Below are positions 6,859-13,976 of a DNA stretch of 15,940 nt, in pieces. Origin of the DNA: Ignavibacteriales bacterium (GTDB lineage Bacteria > Bacteroidota > Ignavibacteria > Ignavibacteriales > Ignavibacteriaceae). The stretch's first letter is position 1, and each line of letters starts with the position of its first letter. The notes beneath the pieces are model-generated. The model ran no database searches and was not told where the DNA came from. It worked only from the letters and a program-made list of their open reading frames with translations. The translations under genes were made by a program, and so were the position numbers. The stretch lies in the NCBI GenBank assembly GCA_003142915.1, contig PLNZ01000167.1, positions 1-15,940 of the forward strand, read 5' to 3'.

Positions 6859-6966
6859 CACAATATTAAGAAACGCAGCATTGACCGTCCAATTCACCTA
6901 TTTATTACCCGTGAGTAATAATGTGCCGGTAAGCAATTTGGCTTTAAAAAAAGCATATTCTCAATT

Positions 6967-6998
6967 CTTGCATATTGAACAAAATAATATTAAATTTG
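6967..6998 (+). promoter_or_regulatory. Bacteroidota-type promoter upstream of rimP operon
   Basis: CTTG at 6967-6970 is followed after exactly 20 bases by TAAATTTG at 6991-6998, a perfect match to the TAnnTTTG -7 element known from Bacteroidota housekeeping promoters. The start site would fall near 7004, just before the hairpin at 7009-7031 and about 34 bases ahead of the rimP ATG. It is the only strong promoter candidate seen for the eight-gene operon. Confidence 0.45.
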
Positions 6999-7008
6999 AT
7001 TAGTTATT

Positions 7009-7031
7009 TCGCCCCTATGAGGGCGATTTTT
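7009..7031 (+). terminator. Terminator-like hairpin in the rimP leader
   Basis: TCGCCC (7009-7014), loop CTATGA, GGGCGA (7021-7026), then five T. The stem has six pairs, five of them G-C. It resembles a short intrinsic terminator or attenuator. Its 3' arm also holds the only GAGGG-like ribosome site near the rimP ATG, so it could equally mask translation initiation. If transcription starts near 7004, it would be a hairpin at the very 5' end of the mRNA. Confidence 0.4.
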
Positions 7032-7037
7032 GTTTGT

Positions 7038-7535
7038 ATGAATTTATTTGAAGAAAATATAAAAGAAATAGCAAAAATTGCGGCGGAAAAGTACGGCTTC
7101 TTTTTAATCGATACGATTTTACGGGGTAAAAAAGGCAGCTTTATAATTGAAATATTTATAGATGGAGAAACACTTATTTCCGCTGAAGATTGTGCAAAAG
7201 TCAGTTCCGAAATAGACTTACAACTGGAAATGTTTCCAGACATTGGTTCAAATTACAGGCTCAATGTTTCGTCTCCCGGCGTAGATAGACCATTAAAGTT
7301 TTTAAAGCAATATTCCAAACATACGAACAGAAAATTTGACGTTACATTCAAGTTTGGCAATGAAACAAAAAAAATTTCAGGTAAATTAATTAGAATTGAC
7401 GGAGAAGATTTAATATTTTCCAATAATTCAAACCTGTCTAACAGGCAGGCAAACCCGCCCCTAAGAGCGGCAAGTGAAACAATAATTAACTTCAACAATA
7501 TTATTAATGCTAAAGTAATAGTAAGTTTTTCTTAA
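7038..7535 (+). CDS. rimP: Ribosome maturation factor RimP
   Basis: RimP assists late assembly of the 30S subunit. The 165-residue product shows the two-domain pattern: an N-terminal alpha/beta domain with YGFFLIDTILRGKKGSFIIEIFID and ISAEDCAKVSSEID, then the signature NVSSPGVDRPL before the C-terminal SH3-like barrel (KKISGKLIRIDGEDLIF...ETIINFNNIINAKVIV). I chose ATG 7038 because RimP proteins begin only a few residues before this EENIKEIA helix. Earlier in-frame starts (TTG 6975, ATG 7017) would add atypical sequence and translate through the leader hairpin. Residues 132-145 (NLSNRQANPPLRAA) are an extra loop not seen in E. coli RimP. They are encoded by a GC-rich palindromic segment. RimP is followed 16 bases later by nusA, as in most bacteria. 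Confidence 0.92.
   Translation: MNLFEENIKEIAKIAAEKYGFFLIDTILRGKKGSFIIEIFIDGETLISAEDCAKVSSEIDLQLEMFPDIGSNYRLNVSSPGVDRPLKFLKQYSKHTNRKFDVTFKFGNETKKISGKLIRIDGEDLIFSNNSNLSNRQANPPLRAASETIINFNNIINAKVIVSFS
7431..7472 (+). repeat. 42-base GC-rich palindromic insert within rimP
   Basis: Twenty-five of 42 bases are G or C, against strongly AT-rich flanks. It contains CCTGT-CTA-ACAGG (7433-7445), a further CAGG copy, and CCGC...GCGG (7455-7470). It starts on a codon boundary and encodes exactly 14 codons. Compared with E. coli RimP, the loop between the DGE motif and the NI motif is longer by about this many residues. Confidence 0.55.
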
Positions 7536-7551
7536 TTGGAGGAAGCAAAAC

Positions 7552-8799
7552 ATGAACGTAGATATCGTTGAATCCTTTGCCCAGATGGTAAGGGAAAAGG
7601 GGGTCGACAAAGATGTTCTAGCGGGCATCATTGAAGAAATTTTCGGAGTACTGGTTAGAAAAAAATTCGGTGAAGATGCTAAATACGATGTAGTTGTCAA
7701 TATGGACAGAGGCGACATAGAAATCTTTTTAGAGAGAGAAATTGTGGAAACAATTGAAAATCCAAATACTCAAATAAGCATCGAAGAAGTAAATCGTCGC
7801 GGAAATGATGATGAGCTTGAAGTAGGGGACGATTTTGTTGAAAAACTTGAACTATCAACTTTCGGAAGAAGATTGATCACTTTAGCAAAACAAGGACTTA
7901 ATCAGAAAATTCGTGAAATTGAAAAAGAAATAGTCTTTAATGAATACAAAGATTTATTGGGCGAAATTGTTGTGGGAGATATTTACCAGATAAGGAAAAA
8001 CGATATTCTTGTAAATCACAATAAGAATGAACTTATTCTCCCTCGTTCGGAACAGATACCTTACGAGAGGTATAAAAAAGGTGAAACCGTACGTGCAATT
8101 GTAAAAGAAGTTAAAAAAAGCAACATGGGACCTTTAATTATTGTTTCCAGGGCTGATAATACATTTTTAAGAAGATTATTTGAGATAGAAATTCCTGAAA
8201 TTTATGATGGAATAATTGAAATAAAAGCAATTGCCCGGGAACCTGGTGAACGCGCTAAAGTTGCAGTTGAATCCCAGGACAACAGGATAGATGCGGTTGG
8301 CGCCTGTGTGGGTATGAAGGGTGTACGTATTCATGCCATAGTTAGAGAATTAAATAATGAAAATATAGATGTTGTAAATTATTCTGAAGATCCAACGGTT
8401 TTCATTCAAAAATCTTTAGCGCCTGCTAAACTTAAAAAAATTGAAGTAAATAATGCTGCTAAAAAAGCAATAGTTACAGCAGACAGCGATCAGGTTTCTT
8501 TAATTGTCGGCAGAAACGGCGTTAATATAAGACTGGCAATGAAACTTACAGGCTATGAAATAGAAATATTGAGAGAAGAAAAACCGTTTGAAGAATATGA
8601 AGAAGATATCGAGTTAATCGATCTTAAAGAGGAATTAGGCGCCGATATATACGAGTTATTAATCAATCACCGGTATGATACCGCAATCGAGGTATTAACA
8701 GCCGGAACCGAAAAGCTAAAAGAAATTGAAGGACTCGATGAAGCAAAGATTAATGAGATAATCGAGATTATTAAATCCCAGTTTGAAGAAGAAGAGTAG
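7552..8799 (+). CDS. nusA: Transcription termination/antitermination factor NusA
   Basis: NusA binds RNA polymerase and nascent RNA, promoting pausing, termination or antitermination. The 415-residue protein has the standard order. The RNAP-binding N-terminal domain covers residues 1-125, including the NRRGNDDELEVGDDF loop. The S1 domain is at about 135-200 (GEIVVGDIYQIRKNDILVN...). KH1 has GMKG at 254-257 after PGERAKVAVES, and KH2 has GRNG at 320-323. A helical C-terminal segment at about 360-410 contains HhH-like EIEGLDEAKINEI and a short acidic end, EEEE. It lacks the long duplicated acidic repeats of E. coli NusA. A strong GGAGG (7538-7542) lies nine bases before the ATG. Co-transcription with rimP and infB is expected from the 16- and 14-base gaps. 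Confidence 0.97.
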   Translation: MNVDIVESFAQMVREKGVDKDVLAGIIEEIFGVLVRKKFGEDAKYDVVVNMDRGDIEIFLEREIVETIENPNTQISIEEVNRRGNDDELEVGDDFVEKLELSTFGRRLITLAKQGLNQKIREIEKEIVFNEYKDLLGEIVVGDIYQIRKNDILVNHNKNELILPRSEQIPYERYKKGETVRAIVKEVKKSNMGPLIIVSRADNTFLRRLFEIEIPEIYDGIIEIKAIAREPGERAKVAVESQDNRIDAVGACVGMKGVRIHAIVRELNNENIDVVNYSEDPTVFIQKSLAPAKLKKIEVNNAAKKAIVTADSDQVSLIVGRNGVNIRLAMKLTGYEIEILREEKPFEEYEEDIELIDLKEELGADIYELLINHRYDTAIEVLTAGTEKLKEIEGLDEAKINEIIEIIKSQFEEEE

Positions 8800-8813
8800 G
8801 TGAAATTTTAGGT

Positions 8814-11462
8814 ATGGAAAATATTGCCGATACCAAATCCAAAAAGCTTAGAGTTGTAAAATTAGCCTCTGAGATTAATCTATCAACAGAGAACCTTGTA
8901 GAATTTCTGCATAAGAAAGGCTTTGAGGTTAAAGGTCCCAATTCTATTGTTACAGATGAAATGGTTAAAGAAATTAATGACCATTTTAAAAAGGATATAG
9001 AAAAAGCCGAAAAACATAAAAAGAAAATTGCAGAATTCAATAAAAAGAGAATCGAAAAGGAGCCGGCGAAAACAGATGTTAAAGAAACAGCTCCTGAAAA
9101 AGTTCCTGCACGTGATATCGGAGTGCTTGAAGAAGTATCGGCTGTGCCTATAGAGGAAATCACTCAATCTGAAGAAGTTAATATTACTGACAAAATCCAG
9201 ACACCTGCTATTGAAGAGGTTGCAGCTAAAACTCACCCTGTTATTCGGGAAATTCAAATTGGAACTGCCGAAGTTAAAGTTGAGGAAATTGATAAAGAAG
9301 ATGCTAAGACATTCCTTTCTCCCAAAGATATTGAAGCTAATAAAAAGAAGGGGCTTAAGGTAATAGGCAGAATGGAGTTGGGCGGGACCATTAAAATTGA
9401 TAAGAAAGAGGTTTACGCGGAAGAAAAATCACATGGGACTCAATCTGCTGAAGCCCCAAGGAAAAAGAAAAAACCTAAAGCTAAAAAGAAGACTATAGAT
9501 GTTGTTTCGGATGAACCTTTAGTCTCTAAAAAGAAAAAACGAATTAAAAAATTTGAAATCGATCAGCGGGAAGTTAAAGAAGCGATCAGGAAAACGCTTC
9601 TTAGTATGGATGATTCAGTTGTTTCCGGAAGAGCCAGTCAGCGTAAAAAGAAAAGAAGAGAAAGAGAAGCTGAAGAAGAACGTAAATTAGAATTGAGGGC
9701 TCTTGATCTAAATAAAATTACCGTTACAGAATTTATTGCGGTTAACGAACTTGCTAATTTGATGAGTGTTTCTGTAAGTGATGTAATTGCGAAATGTATT
9801 GAACTGGGACTAATGGTTTCAATAAATCAACGCCTTGATGTTGAAACTATTACTCTTGTTGCGGATGAATTTGGATTTGAAGTAGAATTTCAAAAAGAAT
9901 ACACATCAGATGCTCTTGAAGATAAAGCTGACGACCCATCAACCTTAGTTCCACGTTCGCCCGTGGTAACCATAATGGGACATGTTGATCATGGAAAGAC
10001 ATCGCTTCTGGATTATATAAGGAGAACAAATGTTGTAGCAGGAGAAGCCGGCGGTATTACCCAGCATATTGGAGCTTACAAAGTAGACGTTGGTAGTGGA
10101 AAATTTATATCATTTTTAGATACTCCCGGTCATGAAGCTTTTACCGCTATGCGTGCACGCGGTGCCCAGTTAACAGATATTGTTATTCTTGTTGTAGCAG
10201 CAGATGATGCGGTCATGCCCCAAACAGTTGAAGCTATAAACCACGCACAAGCAGCTAACGTACCAATAGTTATAGCAATTAATAAGATAGATAAACCGGG
10301 CGCTAATATTGAAAGAATTAAGCAGCAACTGGCTGAAAGAAATATTCTTGTTGAAGACTGGGGAGGTAAGTATCAATGCGTTGAAATATCCGCCAAAACA
10401 GGATTTAATATTGACCTTTTGCTGGAAAAAATTCTGCTTGAAGCAGAGATTTTAGATCTTAAAGCCAACTCGAACCGCCAGGCACGCGGCGCTGTGGTTG
10501 AGTCGGAATTAGATAAAGGAAGGGGAATTACAGGTACAATTCTTGTGCAAAAAGGGACATTGAAAATCGGCGATCCTTTTATAGCCGGAATTTACCAAGG
10601 TAAAGTTCGTGCAATGTTTGATGAAAGAGGGAATAAAGTTTTCGAAGCTCCTCCTTCTACCCCTATTCAGGTACTTGGATTTGAAGGTTCTCCACAAGCA
10701 GGCGATACTCTTGTGGTTGTTGATTCTGATAGAATGGCACGTGAAATTGGTTTAAAAAGACAACAACTTAAACGTGAGCAGGATCAGAAACAGGTTCATC
10801 ACATTACTCTGGACGAAATTGCCAAACAAATAAGCATGGGCGGTGTAAAAGAGCTTCCATTAATAGTAAAAGGCGATGTGGATGGCTCCGTAGAAGCGTT
10901 ATCCGATTCATTAATGAAGCTTTCAAACGAAGAAGTAATTGTCAGGGTAATTCACAAAGGTGTAGGTGGAATTTCCGAAAGTGATGTTATTTTAGCTTCT
11001 GCATCTAATGCAATTATAGTAGGATTCCATGTAAGACCAAACCTTAACGCAAGAAAGCTGGCAGAAACGGAAGATGTTGATATTCGTTTATATAACGTAA
11101 TTTATGATGCAATAAATGAAGTTAAATCAGCCCTCGAAGGATTATTATCACCGGTACTGTCTGAAGAAATAATTGCAACACTTGAAATAAGAGAAACATT
11201 TAAAATTCCTAAGTCTGGAACAATTGCGGGTTGTTATGTTCAGGATGGTAAAATTTCCAGAAATAGTAAGGTTCGACTAATACGGGATGGTATAGTTATT
11301 CACGAGGGTGAAATTGCTTCCCTTAAACGCTTTAAGGACGATGTTAGAGAAGTTGATTCCGGTTACGAATGCGGTTTAAATATTGCTAATTTTAACGATT
11401 TAAAAGTAGGCGATATTATTGAAGCATTCAAAATAGTCGAAACTAAGAAAAAGCTGGCGTAG
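8814..11462 (+). CDS. infB: Translation initiation factor IF-2
   Basis: IF2 is the GTPase that brings initiator tRNA to the 30S subunit and promotes subunit joining. The 882-residue protein has an IF2_N module at about 12-60 (VVKLASEINLSTENLVEFL), a long Lys/Glu-rich low-complexity linker (about 60-295), and a second IF2_N-like module at about 302-352. The G domain has G1 GHVDHGKT (389-396), G2 GGITQHIGAY, G3 DTPGH (436-440), G4 NKID (490-493) and G5 SAK (526-528). Beta-barrel domain II, domain III (LPLIVKGDVDGSVEALSDSL) and the C-terminal fMet-tRNA-binding barrel follow, ending near KVGDIIEAFKIVE. The gene is complete and of usual length for the phylum. It starts 14 bases after nusA, with AGGTG over the nusA stop as a likely ribosome site. 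Confidence 0.98.
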   Translation: MENIADTKSKKLRVVKLASEINLSTENLVEFLHKKGFEVKGPNSIVTDEMVKEINDHFKKDIEKAEKHKKKIAEFNKKRIEKEPAKTDVKETAPEKVPARDIGVLEEVSAVPIEEITQSEEVNITDKIQTPAIEEVAAKTHPVIREIQIGTAEVKVEEIDKEDAKTFLSPKDIEANKKKGLKVIGRMELGGTIKIDKKEVYAEEKSHGTQSAEAPRKKKKPKAKKKTIDVVSDEPLVSKKKKRIKKFEIDQREVKEAIRKTLLSMDDSVVSGRASQRKKKRREREAEEERKLELRALDLNKITVTEFIAVNELANLMSVSVSDVIAKCIELGLMVSINQRLDVETITLVADEFGFEVEFQKEYTSDALEDKADDPSTLVPRSPVVTIMGHVDHGKTSLLDYIRRTNVVAGEAGGITQHIGAYKVDVGSGKFISFLDTPGHEAFTAMRARGAQLTDIVILVVAADDAVMPQTVEAINHAQAANVPIVIAINKIDKPGANIERIKQQLAERNILVEDWGGKYQCVEISAKTGFNIDLLLEKILLEAEILDLKANSNRQARGAVVESELDKGRGITGTILVQKGTLKIGDPFIAGIYQGKVRAMFDERGNKVFEAPPSTPIQVLGFEGSPQAGDTLVVVDSDRMAREIGLKRQQLKREQDQKQVHHITLDEIAKQISMGGVKELPLIVKGDVDGSVEALSDSLMKLSNEEVIVRVIHKGVGGISESDVILASASNAIIVGFHVRPNLNARKLAETEDVDIRLYNVIYDAINEVKSALEGLLSPVLSEEIIATLEIRETFKIPKSGTIAGCYVQDGKISRNSKVRLIRDGIVIHEGEIASLKRFKDDVREVDSGYECGLNIANFNDLKVGDIIEAFKIVETKKKLA

Positions 11463-11527
11463 CACAATCAACTGTTTGCTTTGAATAATCAGGATAGTAC
11501 GGGCTTGTTAATTTGTTCGCTTGTTGG

Positions 11528-11534
11528 AAAGGAG
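11528..11534 (+). promoter_or_regulatory. Ribosome binding site fixing the rbfA start
   Basis: AAAGGAG ends eight bases before ATG 11543. This rules in that ATG over the upstream in-frame TTG at 11513, which has no such site. Confidence 0.75.
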
Positions 11535-11542
11535 TTTATATA

Positions 11543-11911
11543 ATGCCACACAGAATTGATAAAGTAGAACATTTGATTAAAGAAGAAATTAGTTTAATCT
11601 TTTTATACAAACTACAGGATAAGTTTCAATTTTCTTCATTCGGACTAATTACGATAATCTCGGTTAAGGTTAGTCCGGATTTAAAAGTTGCAAAGGTTTA
11701 TTTATCAGTCTTAGAAAAAGACAAACGCGAAGCAGCATTGGAAAAAATTAAATCTGCTTCGGGATATATCCGGTCTGAACTTGCCTCAAGAATCAGAATA
11801 AAATTTGTTCCGGAATTAAAATTCTTTATAGATGATACACTGGATTATGTTGAGAAGATAGAAGGCTTAATAAAGAAGATCCACGAAAATGATAACAAAG
11901 GCAACGAGTGA
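11543..11911 (+). CDS. rbfA: 30S ribosome-binding factor RbfA
   Basis: RbfA is a small KH-fold protein that binds the 30S subunit during maturation of the 16S rRNA 5' end. The product is 122 residues, typical for the family, starting MPHRIDKVEHLIKEEISLIF. Core strands VKVSPDLKVAKVYLSVL and the C-terminal RIRIKFVPELKFFIDDTLDY are diagnostic. It lies 80 bases downstream of infB. That gap shows no terminator, so it is probably in the same transcript. Its 3' end overlaps truB by 23 bases, suggesting coupled translation. Its position between infB and truB is the classical arrangement and reinforces the call. Confidence 0.94.
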   Translation: MPHRIDKVEHLIKEEISLIFLYKLQDKFQFSSFGLITIISVKVSPDLKVAKVYLSVLEKDKREAALEKIKSASGYIRSELASRIRIKFVPELKFFIDDTLDYVEKIEGLIKKIHENDNKGNE

Positions 11912-12608
11912 CTTTTCCAAATTTGATTTTCAATCCGGCGAAGTAATTCTTATCGATAAACCAATCTGTTGGTCTTCATTTAAAGTTGTTTATAAAATAA
12001 GACAGGCAACAGGAGTAAAAAAAGTCGGCCATGCAGGAACCCTTGACCCACTGGCATCGGGATTGTTAATTATCTGCACAGGTAAGAAAACGAAGGAAAT
12101 AACAAAATATCAAGACTTTGAAAAGACTTATACCGGTACTATCACACTCGGGAAATCTTCTCCCTCAATGGATTTAGAGACAGAGATATGTGCGACTAAT
12201 TCTACGGAAGGAATTTTCGATAAGCAGATTCTTGATGCGAGGGATTCTTTTATTGGGAGAATAACTCAAATTCCACCCATGTATTCAGCAGTTAAGGTAA
12301 ATGGGAAATCGCTTTATAAAATTGCAAGAAAAGGCAAAACTATAGAAAGGATACCACGGGAAATAACTATATACAGTTTTGACATAAAGAATATCTCAGT
12401 ACCATATATCGATTTTGAGATTGTGTGTTCTAAGGGAACCTATATAAGATCAATTGCTAATGATTTTGGTGAAAAACTTGGCTGTGGAGGCTTATTAAGC
12501 TCATTAAGAAGGACAAAAATAGGAAATTATTGTGTAGAGGATGCACTTGATACAAATGAATTTACAAAAAAGTTAAAGGATGAAATTTACAATTTTGTTA
12601 AAATTTGA
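11889..12608 (+). CDS. truB: tRNA pseudouridine-55 synthase TruB
   Basis: TruB makes pseudouridine 55 in the T-loop of nearly all tRNAs and helps tRNA folding. The 239-residue protein contains the motif VGHAGTLDPLASGLLIICTGKKTK, with catalytic Asp53. It also has the preceding LIDKPICWSSFKVVYKIR, YTGTITLGKSSPSMDLE, the IPPMYSAVKVNGKSLYKIARKG block and CSKGTYIRSIANDFGEKLG. It is shorter than E. coli TruB and seems to end soon after the catalytic domain, without an obvious C-terminal PUA domain, as in several bacteria. The ATG lies inside rbfA (23-base overlap), with no alternative in-frame start before the core. The next gene, ribF, follows after 90 bases. Confidence 0.95.
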   Translation: MITKATSDFSKFDFQSGEVILIDKPICWSSFKVVYKIRQATGVKKVGHAGTLDPLASGLLIICTGKKTKEITKYQDFEKTYTGTITLGKSSPSMDLETEICATNSTEGIFDKQILDARDSFIGRITQIPPMYSAVKVNGKSLYKIARKGKTIERIPREITIYSFDIKNISVPYIDFEIVCSKGTYIRSIANDFGEKLGCGGLLSSLRRTKIGNYCVEDALDTNEFTKKLKDEIYNFVKI

Positions 12609-12698
12609 ATTTTTCCTGAATGTTTTCGTTAATTCTAAATTTCGTTTTAAGCCAAAAAAAATATATATTTATGAACTTTAGTTGCATAAAATGCTATT

Positions 12699-13634
12699 AT
12701 GAAAGTGGTTAATAACTTATTGGAAGTAAAAAAAAATAAAAATACCATCTTGACATTAGGCACTTTCGATGGAATTCATTTAGGGCATAAAAAAATTATA
12801 GAGACTGTTGTTAAAAAAGCCTCTATAAACGGCGGAAGAAGTTTACTTATAACTTTCGATCCCCATCCAAGAAATGTTTTATCCGGTAATAGCTATAAAC
12901 TTCTGAATTCTCCAGATGAAAAACTGGAAATTTTAGAAAGCTTGAAAATAGATAATGTTCTTATTATAAATTTCACAAAAGAATTTTCACAACTAAGTTC
13001 TGAAGAATTCTTTGAAAGCTATATTATAGATAAAATCGGTATAAAGGAAATCGTAGTTGGTTATGATCACCATTTCGGTAAGGGTCGTGGCGGTGACGAA
13101 CATACGTTGATAGAATTAGGTTCAAAATACGGATTTAAAGTAACTAAAGTTGATGCCGTTTCAGTAGAGGGTTTAAATGTTAGCAGCAGTAAAATCAGGA
13201 CTGCTATTATTGACGGTGATATAAAAACTGCCACTAAGCTTCTTGGAAGATATTATTCTTTCCGTGGAATAGTTATTAAAGGTGACGGCAGAGGAAGAAC
13301 ACTTGGTTTTCCGACTGCTAATGCTAAGTTAGACGATGACAATAAACTAATGCCTTCTATAGGGATATATGTTGTTGAAATTATTATTGAAGGTAATAAA
13401 CATTTTGGACTGATGAGTATTGGCAAAAGGCCAACTTTTTATAATGACGGTCAATTGACAAATGAAGTTTACATATTTGATTTTAAAAAAGATATTTATG
13501 GGAATACTATAACCGTAAATATTTTAGAAAGAATACGAGGTGAAGAAAAATTTTCTTCAGCCGATGAACTCATTAGTCAAATGGACAAGGATAAAGAAAT
13601 TGGGCTGGAAATAGTAAATAAATTATTAAAATAA
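12699..13634 (+). CDS. ribF: Bifunctional riboflavin kinase/FAD synthetase
   Basis: RibF phosphorylates riboflavin to FMN and adenylylates FMN to FAD. The N-terminal nucleotidyltransferase domain has LGTFDGIHLGHKKII (HxGH at residues 27-30), TFDPHPRNVL, GYDHHFGKGRGG and the SSSKIR motif (162-167). The C-terminal flavokinase has GDGRGRTLGFPTAN (195-208), SIGKRPTF and NEVYIFDF with the probable catalytic Glu256. At 311 residues it is full length. The 90-base gap before it is AT-rich, shows no terminator, and could hold a weak internal promoter. No strong Shine-Dalgarno precedes the ATG. Placement between truB and rpsO matches many bacterial operons. Confidence 0.96.
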   Translation: MKVVNNLLEVKKNKNTILTLGTFDGIHLGHKKIIETVVKKASINGGRSLLITFDPHPRNVLSGNSYKLLNSPDEKLEILESLKIDNVLIINFTKEFSQLSSEEFFESYIIDKIGIKEIVVGYDHHFGKGRGGDEHTLIELGSKYGFKVTKVDAVSVEGLNVSSSKIRTAIIDGDIKTATKLLGRYYSFRGIVIKGDGRGRTLGFPTANAKLDDDNKLMPSIGIYVVEIIIEGNKHFGLMSIGKRPTFYNDGQLTNEVYIFDFKKDIYGNTITVNILERIRGEEKFSSADELISQMDKDKEIGLEIVNKLLK

Positions 13635-13646
13635 ATTTTAATTAAT

Positions 13647-13670
13647 TAACTCCGGTAGTTTCTGGGGTTA
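13647..13670 (+). promoter_or_regulatory. Hairpin in rpsO leader, candidate S15 autoregulatory site
   Basis: TAACTCC (13647-13653) pairs with GGGGTTA (13664-13670) in a seven-pair stem with one U-G pair flanked by C-G pairs and a ten-base loop. No T run follows, so it is not an intrinsic terminator. Ribosomal protein S15 recognises G-U/G-C stem motifs and represses its own mRNA in several bacteria; that role here is inference. Confidence 0.3.
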
Positions 13671-13701
13671 TATCGTACAACAAAATACAAGGATAGATAT
13701 A

Positions 13702-13965
13702 ATGACTAAAGAAGAAAAACTTGAAATAGTTAATCATTACGGGAAAAGTGAAAAGGATTCCGGCAAATCAGAAGTTCAAATTGCTATACTCACGAAACGG
13801 ATAAATGAACTTACCGATCATTTTAACGTACACAAAAAAGATCATCATTCCAGACGCGGTCTTATGATGATGGTTGGAAAAAGAAGGAGACTCTTGGATT
13901 ACTTGACGCAGAAAGATATTGAAAGATATAGATCTATTATAAAAGAATTGAATATTAGAAAGTAA
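13702..13965 (+). CDS. rpsO: 30S ribosomal protein S15
   Basis: S15 is a primary-binding protein of the 16S rRNA central domain and forms a bridge to the 50S subunit. The 87-residue product is close to the family's usual 88-89. It carries the signature region SGKSEVQIAILTKRINELTDHFNVHKKDHHSRRGLMMMVGKRRRLLDYL, with the conserved H41/DHHSRRG rRNA-binding residues, and ends in YRSIIKELNIRK. AAGGA lies just ahead of the ATG. It is 11 bases upstream of pnp. rpsO-pnp is one of the most conserved bacterial pairs, and in E. coli the two are co-transcribed and processed by RNase III. Confidence 0.97.
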   Translation: MTKEEKLEIVNHYGKSEKDSGKSEVQIAILTKRINELTDHFNVHKKDHHSRRGLMMMVGKRRRLLDYLTQKDIERYRSIIKELNIRK

Positions 13966-13976
13966 AAAGGTATAAA

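Noticed and set aside
6975..7037. Longer rimP product from TTG 6975 or ATG 7017
   Set aside because: The extra residues are not RimP-like, would be translated across the promoter and hairpin, and the family begins near the helix after ATG 7038.
8771..9257. Minus-strand open frames over the start of infB
   Set aside because: They are shadows of the Lys/Glu-rich infB linker and N-terminus; the products are Ser/Phe/Ile-rich and match no recognisable family.
11513..11542. Longer rbfA product from TTG 11513
   Set aside because: AAAGGAG is spaced correctly for ATG 11543, and known RbfA proteins begin a few residues before the RIDKVEHLI helix.
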